Origin: Chrysiogenes arsenatis DSM 11915
GTDB lineage: Bacteria > Chrysiogenota > Chrysiogenetes > Chrysiogenales > Chrysiogenaceae
Reading direction: 5' to 3'
NCBI RefSeq assembly: GCF_000469585.1
Contig: NZ_AWNK01000007.1
Coordinates: forward strand, 218,911-280,108
Length of the DNA stretch: 61,198 nt
A program made the position numbers and the translations under genes. Shown piece after piece: positions 51,761-59,889 of the stretch. How positions within the stretch are numbered: position 1 is the stretch's first letter; every line of letters starts with the position of its first letter. The notes beneath the pieces are model-generated. The model was not told where the DNA came from. It was given only the letters and a program-made list of their open reading frames with translations, and searched no databases.

Positions 51761-54409
51761 ATGAAACGAATGTATCTGAAAAAATCTCTCCGTACGTGGT
51801 CTCTCGTGAAGATGTTTTTGTGCTGTTTCCTGCTTGTTCCTGTTATGGCGTGGGCACAAGTGCCCATCACGTCAGCGGCTGAAGACGACTACCCGCCATT
51901 CAGTATCGTGTATGCCGATGGCATTCCCAGCGGATTTTCAGTGGAGTTGTTACGTGCCGCATTGAAAGCCATGGGGCGTGACGTCACGTTTGCCACTGGA
52001 ACGTGGAACGAAGTACGTGAACTGCTGGAAGCGGGTGAAATTCAGGTTCTGCCGCTCGTGGGGCGTACCCCTGAGCGCGAAGCGCTGTTCGATTTTACCT
52101 TCCCCTATATGACAATGCACGGTGCAATAATCACGCACGAAAACACCCGCGATATTCACACGATGGACGATCTGCGTGGCAAACGCGTTGCCGTGATGCT
52201 GGGTGATAATGTTGAAGAATACCTGCGGCGTGAAGATCGCGGCATAGATATACTCACCACGCCATCATTTGAAGACGCACTCCATCGCCTTTCTGCGGGA
52301 GAGTGCGATGCCGTTATTACCCTAAAACTGGTGGCACTCCGTTTAATTGCCGAAACGGGCTTGACGAATTTGCGTATCGCTCCGCGTCCGATCGAAGATT
52401 TTCAGCAGGATTTCAGCTTCGCGGTCAAGGATGGTGACCGTGCCACACTCGCATTGCTGAACGAAGGTCTGGCGTTGGTTATGGCGGATGGAACGTATAA
52501 TCGCCTCCACGCAAACTGGTTTGCCGCCTTAGAGTTGCCACCGAAACAACGCTTTATTATTGGCGGGGATAAGGGGTATCCACCGTATGAGTATCTTGAT
52601 GAGCGGGGCAACCCCACGGGTTTTGCGACGGAAATCAGCCGTGCTGTAGCGCAGGAGATGGGTCTGAACATTGAAGTGCGTCTTGGCTCGTGGAGTACGA
52701 TACTCGAACAACTGAAAAATGGCGAAATCGATGCCATTCAGGGAATTTTTTCTTCGCCTGAGCGGGCAGAATATTTTGATTTCACCTCCCCATACCTTCT
52801 GACGCAATACGTGAGTGTTGTCCGTCGTGGAGAACTCAATCCTCCCGCATCTTTTGACGAACTCAAAGGGGTAAGCATTGTCTTGCAGCGGGGAGATCTC
52901 ATTGTTGATCCGCTGATAAAAGCAGGGTTAGCAGATCAGATCACGTTTGTTGATGGGCCGGAAGAGGCTTTAAAAGCGGTTGCTTCTGGAATGTACGATA
53001 CAACACTTATGGCGCGCCTGGTTGCCTTACATCACCGCGAAATCTGTAATCTCCCGCAACTTCACGTTGGTAAAGTGAGTTTTCTGGATGGCCATTACAG
53101 CATGGCCGTGCGCAAGGGGCAAAAAGCACTGTTAGCGAAGTTTCAGGAAGGGCTCCATATCATTGAAAGCAATGGCGAATACCATCGCCTGCGCGACAAA
53201 TGGCTTGGTGTGTACCACAATGACCCTGAGACGCATGAAATAATTCTGCGCTATGCGGCTATGACGTTGATTCCGCTGGTTATTGTTCTGTTTATTATGT
53301 CGCTTTGGTCGTGGTCACTTCGTCGCCAAGTATCGCGGCGCACGGCTGAGTTGCAAGAGAGCGAATCGCGCAACCGTACTCTGCTCCGTGCGATCCCTGA
53401 TTGTATTTTTGTGTTTGACCGCGAAGGAAACTTTCTCGACGTGCATGCGCCCAATGAACGTGCGCTTGCCGTAGCGCCACACGAATTTCTTGGACGCAAT
53501 GTACGCGATGTTCTGCCAGAGCATATTGCCACGTTAACCCGTGAAAATCTCGCCAAAATTGAGAGAAAAGGGACGCTCCCACCCTATGTGTACCAGATGG
53601 ATATTGATGGCGAGCACCGCATGTACGAAAGCCGTCTGGTGAGTAACTCGGCGGGACACTTTCTGGCGTTGGTAAGGGATATTACCGCATGGAAGCAGGC
53701 AGAAGCGACCTTACAGAAGAAAAACGAAGAGATGGAACGGTTCGTTTATACCATTTCGCACGACCTCAAAAGTCCACTGATTACCGTACAGTCCTTTCTG
53801 GGGCTGCTGCAACAAGATATCGCAGAGCAGCATCAGGAAAGGATCAATTCCGATATACAATTTATTCAAGGCGCTACCAATAAAATGGAGCAGTTATTAG
53901 GGGCATTGCTCCAGCTTTCGCGGGTTGGCCGAATAGATAACCCACCGGAAACACATACCGTACGTGCGTTAATAGACGTTTCATTGGCCGCACTGGCGGG
54001 CGCAATTCAGCAACAAAAAATTACGATTACCGTCGCCGCTGATATGGAGCTTCGTCTGCACGGAGATCCCCTACGGTTTGGACAAATTTGGCAAAATCTT
54101 ATCGAAAATGCGATCAAATATATGGGAGATCAACCTGCCCCGCGCATTGAAATTGGCTGTGACCATGAGAAAGATGAAACCATCTTCTGGATTCGCGATA
54201 ATGGGATGGGGATAGCGTCAGAGGATCTCGATCGGGTATTCGGTCTCTTTACGCAGCTTGATCCGAATAGCGAAGGGAGTGGGCTTGGTTTAGCGCTTGT
54301 TCATAAAATCGTGGAACTGAATGGCGGTCGCATCTGGGTTGAATCCGCCGGTCTTGGTCATGGCAGCTGCTTCCGCTTTACGCTCCCTTTGGCGGTGGTA
54401 CACAAGTAA
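51761..54409 (+). CDS. Sensor kinase with two periplasmic solute-binding (SBP_bac_3) domains and PAS
   Basis: This 882-residue protein has a signal peptide at 1-28 (MAWAQ). The first SBP_bac_3 domain (about 35-265) opens AAEDDYPPFSIVYADG and holds GRTPEREALFDFTFPYM. The second (about 270-490) has GGDKGYPPYEYLDERG and FSSPERAEYFDFTSPYL. A membrane helix (about 498-520) is followed by a PAS domain (about 530-650), HisKA with FVYTISHDLKSPLIT (about 665) and an ATPase domain (NAIKYMGD, DNGMGIA, GLGLALVHKIV). Tandem Venus-flytrap sensors of this type, as in BvgS, read small ligands such as amino acids or nicotinate. The ligand is unknown. Confidence 0.9.
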   Translation: MKRMYLKKSLRTWSLVKMFLCCFLLVPVMAWAQVPITSAAEDDYPPFSIVYADGIPSGFSVELLRAALKAMGRDVTFATGTWNEVRELLEAGEIQVLPLVGRTPEREALFDFTFPYMTMHGAIITHENTRDIHTMDDLRGKRVAVMLGDNVEEYLRREDRGIDILTTPSFEDALHRLSAGECDAVITLKLVALRLIAETGLTNLRIAPRPIEDFQQDFSFAVKDGDRATLALLNEGLALVMADGTYNRLHANWFAALELPPKQRFIIGGDKGYPPYEYLDERGNPTGFATEISRAVAQEMGLNIEVRLGSWSTILEQLKNGEIDAIQGIFSSPERAEYFDFTSPYLLTQYVSVVRRGELNPPASFDELKGVSIVLQRGDLIVDPLIKAGLADQITFVDGPEEALKAVASGMYDTTLMARLVALHHREICNLPQLHVGKVSFLDGHYSMAVRKGQKALLAKFQEGLHIIESNGEYHRLRDKWLGVYHNDPETHEIILRYAAMTLIPLVIVLFIMSLWSWSLRRQVSRRTAELQESESRNRTLLRAIPDCIFVFDREGNFLDVHAPNERALAVAPHEFLGRNVRDVLPEHIATLTRENLAKIERKGTLPPYVYQMDIDGEHRMYESRLVSNSAGHFLALVRDITAWKQAEATLQKKNEEMERFVYTISHDLKSPLITVQSFLGLLQQDIAEQHQERINSDIQFIQGATNKMEQLLGALLQLSRVGRIDNPPETHTVRALIDVSLAALAGAIQQQKITITVAADMELRLHGDPLRFGQIWQNLIENAIKYMGDQPAPRIEIGCDHEKDETIFWIRDNGMGIASEDLDRVFGLFTQLDPNSEGSGLGLALVHKIVELNGGRIWVESAGLGHGSCFRFTLPLAVVHK

Positions 54410-54553
54410 CCGGTCGCACAACGAGCGCATTCGCCTGAGTTCTGCGCTGCTGGCATTTTGAACAAGCGTAAGCGAGGAGCACTCACTGCCTACTTTTCTG
54501 ACAACACCCTCTGTGGTATTGTGCGATACAACTGAATTTTCTGGAGGGAACAC

Positions 54554-55246
54554 ATGAGTACGATTCACTTTATTGGCGGAGAAAAAGGCGGCGTGGGGAA
54601 GTCGGTTACGTCGCGACTTTTGGCGCAATACTATGTTGATACCCAGCAGCCTTTGATTGTTTTTGACTCAGACCGGTCACATGGTGCGTTGCTCCGTTTT
54701 TATAGCGAATTTTGCTTGCCGGTAAATCTGGATGATTTCGAAAGTTCGGATCAGATTATGGAAGCAGCGAGTGAAGATGACCGCGCGATTATTGTTGACC
54801 TTGCGGCGCAAACGGCTGCGGCACTGCAAAAATGGACGGCACAAAGTGACCTTCCTGGGTTGGCGCAAGAACTCGGTGTTCCCCTTTGGTACTGGCATGT
54901 TATGGATGATGGACGCGACACGCTCACCGTTCTTGACGACCTGCTCAATACGTTCGGTGATACCCTCGGCTACGTGATTGTGCGCAACCATGGGCGCGGC
55001 AAAGATTTTACCCCATTCAATACTTCCGAAGTATGTCAGCGTGCTATCGCTGCGAACGCCCGTTTTTTCGACCTTGGAGAACTCCACGGTAACACCATGA
55101 AGAAAATTGATCACCTTGGGATTAGCTTCTGGGCGGCTGCAAATAATAAAGATGCTGGACTTGGATTGCTCGAACGGCAACGGGTGCGGGTTTGGTTGAA
55201 AAATTGCTATAAACAACTCGAAGGGCTTGACTGTCTCCGTTCATGA
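54554..55246 (+). CDS. ParA/MinD-like P-loop ATPase
   Basis: This 230-residue protein has the deviant Walker A GGEKGGVGKSVTSRLL at residues 8-20, the Walker B-like region IIVDLAAQTAAAL and an early Asp motif (VFDSDRSHG). These place it in the ParA/MinD (SIMIBI) group, with no close family name. It is not beside a ParB or replication gene, and it lacks a visible membrane-targeting helix. The stop overlaps the HD gene by ATGA, so it is coupled to that gene and the U32 peptidase. It may position or regulate an enzyme complex; this is an inference. Confidence 0.75.
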   Translation: MSTIHFIGGEKGGVGKSVTSRLLAQYYVDTQQPLIVFDSDRSHGALLRFYSEFCLPVNLDDFESSDQIMEAASEDDRAIIVDLAAQTAAALQKWTAQSDLPGLAQELGVPLWYWHVMDDGRDTLTVLDDLLNTFGDTLGYVIVRNHGRGKDFTPFNTSEVCQRAIAANARFFDLGELHGNTMKKIDHLGISFWAAANNKDAGLGLLERQRVRVWLKNCYKQLEGLDCLRS

Positions 55247-55821
55247 AAACGTTGATTCCATTACTTGAAAATCACTATATCCATGAGCCACAAAAACTCC
55301 GTGACCACGTATGGCGTGTGCGCGAGGTGGCGTTGCGCCTTGCCGCCGTCCATCATATAGACCGTGATGCGTGCGAAGTAGCCGCGTTGGGGCACGATCT
55401 TTTTCGTGCCCGCCCACAGGAGTTTTACCGTGAACACGCCGCACATTTCAGGCTGTTGCGCCCTGAATATGCCGATGCGCCGCTGATGTATCACGGCGCG
55501 ATTGCGGCGGCGTGGCTTCAGGCCGAACATGGCGTGGAAGATCAGGCTGTTTTGTTTGCTGTAGCCGATCACACCACTCTCAGCGCGCGTGCCGCATTGC
55601 TCCCGCTTGCGCAGAATATATTTCTGGCGGACAAGCTGGAGCCAGCCAAAAAAGGGCGTAATAATCAAAAGATTCTAACACTTGCCGAGACTGATCTCCG
55701 TCTCGCAACTCTCATGCTGGTGGAGCAGATGATTGATGGCATGGAACGTGAGGCGCGCTTCCCAGTTTCGCAGGATTTACGCGATGCGCACCGTATTCTG
55801 TCACACGCGAATCACACATGA
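55243..55821 (+). CDS. HD-domain hydrolase (YqeK-like)
   Basis: This 192-residue protein has HD-superfamily metal ligands: His in DHVWRVREVA, His-Asp in GHDLFR, His in YHGAIAAAW and Asp in ADHTT. The late ADKLEPAKKG matches the YqeK family (symmetrical Ap4A hydrolase). YqeK usually sits beside nadD and rsfS, which is not so here, and GHDLFR differs from the usual HDYAK. It is sandwiched between the ParA-like ATPase and a U32 peptidase, with ATGA overlaps on both sides. Confidence 0.75.
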   Translation: MKTLIPLLENHYIHEPQKLRDHVWRVREVALRLAAVHHIDRDACEVAALGHDLFRARPQEFYREHAAHFRLLRPEYADAPLMYHGAIAAAWLQAEHGVEDQAVLFAVADHTTLSARAALLPLAQNIFLADKLEPAKKGRNNQKILTLAETDLRLATLMLVEQMIDGMEREARFPVSQDLRDAHRILSHANHT

Positions 55822-58292
55822 AACCGGAACTCCTTGCTCCCGTAGGGACGCACGAAATGGCGTTGGCGGCTATTCATAACGGTGCCGATGCGCTTTACGT
55901 CGGTATGCCGGGCTACAACGCTCGTGGCCGCACGGCTGATTTTACGTTCGACGAACTCGCCACGCTTGGCGTACTCGCACGGCGGTACGGTGTGCGTCTG
56001 TATGTTGCGTGGAATATTCTGCTCTTTCAGGATGAACTCTCGCCGTTGCTCCCCGATCTTCTGCGACTGTGCGATCTTTCGCCAGATGCCATTATTGTGC
56101 AAGATGTTGGTCTCGCGCGCCTTATTCGTGCCGTTGCCCCGCAGCAGGGTATTCACGCTTCCACGCAGATGAGTGTCACTGCTGCGGAAGCGATTGCTTG
56201 CTATCAAGATCTCGATATCGCCCGTTTTATTTTGGCACGTGAGCTTTCGCTCGATGCCTTGCGACGTATTCGCCGTGAAACCGATGCGGAACTGGAAGTT
56301 TTTGTCCACGGTGCACTCTGCGTTGCGTATTCAGGGCAATGCCTGACATCGGAAAGCATTGGTGGACGTTCCGCCAATCGGGGGCAATGCGCCCAAAGTT
56401 GCCGTTTTGCTTATGACTTGATGGTAGACGGTCAACCGCGCACTCTCGGTGTCCGTCGCTATTTAGTCTCACCACACGATCTTTGCGGCTTGCGGCACAT
56501 ACCAGAGTTGGTGGCGATGGGGATCGAATCATTCAAAATCGAAGGTCGCCTGAAGTCGCCGGAACACATTGCCGCTGTTGTGGCGTCCTATCGCCGTGCT
56601 ATTGATGCTGCCGTTTCGTCGACACTGGAACGTGATCCGTTGCAGGAAATAATGATGGAAGTAACGTTTTCGCGTGGTGTCGGGAGTGGCTGGCTGCAAG
56701 GGACGAATAATCAATCATTGGTATCTGCAACGTATAGTGCACATCGTGGTTTCCACCTCGGTACGGTTGAAAGTTGTGACAAGCGGAGTCTGGTTATTCA
56801 GGCCTCGCATCGGGTTGAACGTGGCGACGGCCTTCTGTTCGCTGGTGACGAGCGATGTTCCGAACATGGCGGCGCGATATACGATAGTACTGCGCTGGGA
56901 AAACAGCGCTATCGTATCGAAATGGCACGCGACTTCCCCCTGCACGCTGTCCGCGCTGGTGATGGTGTGTACTGGAATAGCGCTCCAGAACAGCAACGGC
57001 AGCTGCGACTCAGTTATCAGGATAAACATCGGCTGCGTCGCATTCCGGTTTCTTTCGAGGTGCAGGGAACGATTGGCACGCCGCTATCGCTCCGTGTCAG
57101 CGATCCTGAGGGGCGTACGGTTTGTGTGGAGTCAACGTCACAACTGGAATTGTCGCAAAAGGCACCGTTGACGGTTGAGAATGTGCGCCAGGCGTGTGGC
57201 ACCTTGAGTGACACGGCATATCAGATTGATCAATTCCATGTCTTTATCGCCAATGATCTCTTTTTACATAGTCGCGAAATTAAGCAAATGCGGCGTTTAG
57301 CTCTGGAAATGCTTGATGCACAACGGATAGCCGCAACTCCATCGCACGTTGTTGCGCTCAGCGAGGCGCAACAGTGGCTGGCACCGTATCAGGTGACGGC
57401 CAAGAGTATGCCGCAGGTTACGACACCACGTCTCAATGTGCTGCTCCGTTTGCCGCAACAACTTGAAGCGCTGGCTGGGATGACGCTGGGTACGGTGTAC
57501 CTTGATTTTGAATATGGGCAGGACTATGGCGCAGCCTTGCAACAACTGCGACAGATGGGGCATACAACGGCGATTGCCACGAACCGCATCCTGAAACCCG
57601 GTGAATGGCACTACCTGAAAACGTTGGCAGCGCTCAAGCCTGATGGATTTTTACTCCGCAATGCTGGTGCTTTGCAGTGGCTGAAACAGCATCAGTGGGA
57701 TGGCGAGTACCGTGGCGATTTCAGTTTCAATATCACCAATGCCGTTGCGGCGAAGACGTATCAGAACTTTGGGCTTTCAACGCTTTGTCCCTCATATGAT
57801 TTGAATCAATGGCAATTACTGGCATTGCTGCGGGCGGCTCCTGAGATATCATGGGAAGTGACGTTGCATCACCATATGCCCGCTTTTCATATGGATTTTT
57901 GCGTGTTTGCGGCGTTTTTAACGAATGCGGTTGGGTATCCGCAGTGCGGTACAATATGTGAACGGCATCGCGTGGCGTTGCGCGATCCTGAACAGGTAAG
58001 TCATCCGGTGAAAACCGACGAAGCGTGTCGCAATACGATGTTTCATGGCATTGCGCAGTCATCGGCATTTTTGATTCCTGATCTGAAGCAGCACGGTGTG
58101 AGAGAATATCGCATTGAGGCACTGTTTGATACCGCCGAACAGTTGCGCCAAAAACTCCAGTGTTATCAGGATCTCTTTGCCGGACGAATCGACAATGGTC
58201 AGCTCGTCCGTGAATTGCAAGTCAGTGAGCTTTGTGGCATTAATGAAGGGCAATTGATGAAAAACAAAGCGTATCGCAGTCGCAAACGCTAG
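55818..58292 (+). CDS. U32 family peptidase (RlhA-like)
   Basis: This 824-residue protein has an N-terminal U32 domain of about 290 residues (ELLAPVGTHEMALAAIHNGADALYVG, GIHASTQMSV, LDALRRI, FVHGALCVAYSGQC, GGRSANRGQCAQSCRF). A DUF3656-like middle (about 340-480) and a long C-terminal barrel part with Cys motifs (QCGTICE) follow. U32 proteins include RlhA, which with iron-sulfur cofactors hydroxylates 23S rRNA C2501, and the length and domain order are like RlhA/YdcP-type. The Cys ligands (CLTSES, QCAQSC) fit an iron-sulfur site. It is last in the operon, 6 bases from the convergent kinase end. Confidence 0.88.
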   Translation: MKPELLAPVGTHEMALAAIHNGADALYVGMPGYNARGRTADFTFDELATLGVLARRYGVRLYVAWNILLFQDELSPLLPDLLRLCDLSPDAIIVQDVGLARLIRAVAPQQGIHASTQMSVTAAEAIACYQDLDIARFILARELSLDALRRIRRETDAELEVFVHGALCVAYSGQCLTSESIGGRSANRGQCAQSCRFAYDLMVDGQPRTLGVRRYLVSPHDLCGLRHIPELVAMGIESFKIEGRLKSPEHIAAVVASYRRAIDAAVSSTLERDPLQEIMMEVTFSRGVGSGWLQGTNNQSLVSATYSAHRGFHLGTVESCDKRSLVIQASHRVERGDGLLFAGDERCSEHGGAIYDSTALGKQRYRIEMARDFPLHAVRAGDGVYWNSAPEQQRQLRLSYQDKHRLRRIPVSFEVQGTIGTPLSLRVSDPEGRTVCVESTSQLELSQKAPLTVENVRQACGTLSDTAYQIDQFHVFIANDLFLHSREIKQMRRLALEMLDAQRIAATPSHVVALSEAQQWLAPYQVTAKSMPQVTTPRLNVLLRLPQQLEALAGMTLGTVYLDFEYGQDYGAALQQLRQMGHTTAIATNRILKPGEWHYLKTLAALKPDGFLLRNAGALQWLKQHQWDGEYRGDFSFNITNAVAAKTYQNFGLSTLCPSYDLNQWQLLALLRAAPEISWEVTLHHHMPAFHMDFCVFAAFLTNAVGYPQCGTICERHRVALRDPEQVSHPVKTDEACRNTMFHGIAQSSAFLIPDLKQHGVREYRIEALFDTAEQLRQKLQCYQDLFAGRIDNGQLVRELQVSELCGINEGQLMKNKAYRSRKR

Positions 58293-58297
58293 AGAAA

Positions 58298-59686
58298 TCA
58301 ACACACCTTTGTAGTGCTCGCCTCATCAATCGCCAATTTTCCTATCGTAATGATAAATCGGGCGCCACTTTTACTGCTTTCGGCTTCTATTGAACCGCGA
58401 TAACGGTTTTCGATAATATGGCGCAAATGATAGAGTCCAAGCCCTTTGCCTTGCCCTTTAAATGCAGTTGTGCTGTAAGGATCGAACAGGTACGGCAAGA
58501 CCGCTGGATCAATTCCGCCCGCGGTATCATCGAAAATAAGCTGAATCCGTTCCGGTGTCAGCGCTCGTGCCGTAATTGTGCAACGAACGGAATCGAGTTT
58601 GCGGGATTGCGTAATGTTGATAACGTTTCCGATAAGCTCCAAGAACACTTCTACCATGTCACTTTCAATGGCATAGATCGTGAGTTCGTCGGGGATCTGC
58701 ATGTCAATTTCGATTACTTGTAACCGGTCATTGGTAATATAGCTCAGTGCAGTGGTTATCAGTTGTTTGATGAAATAGAGCTTCGGTGCACTTTGTGAAT
58801 CGTACATATTGGTGAGCACCGAAATGGTATTCGAAAGGCTGATAAGTTGATCCATCGCGTCAGTGGTATATTCGAGTGCGAGGTCGGTATCAATATCGTT
58901 TTGACGTATCATTTCGCCAATTTCTTGAATCATAATGCCGCAGACGTTTAATGGTTGGCGCCATTGGTGGGCAATATTTACCAGCAACTTAAACAGAGAG
59001 TGGCGTCGGTTTTGCTCAGCAATGATCGAATCTTTACTGCGGCATAAGTCAATGCCGCTGTCAATTTGCTGCTGCATGGTCATAAGGGTGATTTGTAGTT
59101 CCAGTTGAACCTTCTGTTGTTCGGTAATATCGTGAATCGCGACCAAAAGCATCTCATCATCGGGGGCGGCATTATGGTTAAAGAGTTTCCCCATTTGAGT
59201 ACAGCCGACAATCCGAGCATAGAAAAATGCCCCTTTTGCTTGTGCGATCCGCACATCAATATGCTTCCCTTCAGGCGACTTAAAAAATGTGGAAAAACGA
59301 CCGTGAAATATCGATTTATCTTCTGCATACACAAAGGTAACGAATGGCTTTCCTGCCATTTCTTGATATGGAGTGCCAACTTGATCGGCAAAGGTTTTAT
59401 TCGCCTGAATGACCATACCATGCGACTCAATCAACAAAAAGCCTATGGGCGCAAAGTGGTACAGGTTCATTAAACGTTCATTGGCTTGGGCGAGTTCGAA
59501 TTGTGCCTTCTGCAGCTCATCATTTTGAATCTCGAGTTCGACTTGCTGGACAGTCAGGTCGTGAATCAACTCACTTATTCCGGCAGGAAAATCTTCACTG
59601 TTGTAGCTTTTGTCGGCGGCCTGCAACATCTGTTCGGCTCGCTCTTGGAGCTTTCGCTTACGTTGCTCCCAATTTTCGCGTCTCAT
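58298..59686 (-). CDS. Cytosolic PAS sensor histidine kinase (AHQWRQPL type)
   Basis: This 462-residue protein has no membrane helix, so it is cytosolic. An N-terminal coiled coil (1-70, rich in Glu/Gln/Lys) is followed by one PAS domain (about 75-195; FAPIGFLLIESHGMVIQANKTF). The HK part has NIAHQWRQPLNV as H-box (His about 245) and an ATPase domain (DDTAGGIDPAVLP, GKGLGLYHLRHIIENRY). It is the third member of this kinase group in the window and the most diverged. The start has AGGAG-like TGGAGTAGAAATGAG. It is divergent from the GGDEF/EAL gene. Confidence 0.85.
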   Translation of the reverse strand: MRRENWEQRKRKLQERAEQMLQAADKSYNSEDFPAGISELIHDLTVQQVELEIQNDELQKAQFELAQANERLMNLYHFAPIGFLLIESHGMVIQANKTFADQVGTPYQEMAGKPFVTFVYAEDKSIFHGRFSTFFKSPEGKHIDVRIAQAKGAFFYARIVGCTQMGKLFNHNAAPDDEMLLVAIHDITEQQKVQLELQITLMTMQQQIDSGIDLCRSKDSIIAEQNRRHSLFKLLVNIAHQWRQPLNVCGIMIQEIGEMIRQNDIDTDLALEYTTDAMDQLISLSNTISVLTNMYDSQSAPKLYFIKQLITTALSYITNDRLQVIEIDMQIPDELTIYAIESDMVEVFLELIGNVINITQSRKLDSVRCTITARALTPERIQLIFDDTAGGIDPAVLPYLFDPYSTTAFKGQGKGLGLYHLRHIIENRYRGSIEAESSKSGARFIITIGKLAIDEASTTKVC

Positions 59687-59889
59687 TTCTACTCCAAGTA
59701 TGCATTATAAAGCTCAGGCTTTATGGGCATAACGTTTGTAACGATATCTTACTGGCACTAAAGTATAATTGATATTTTTCCATTGCAACGGTAAAGTAGC
59801 AAGCGGTGATGATTGAGAGATAGAAAGTTGTGAATCTTTTTTAAAATAGAGAATATCGACCGTTTCCGGCCGTATAGTAAGGTGGCTTT

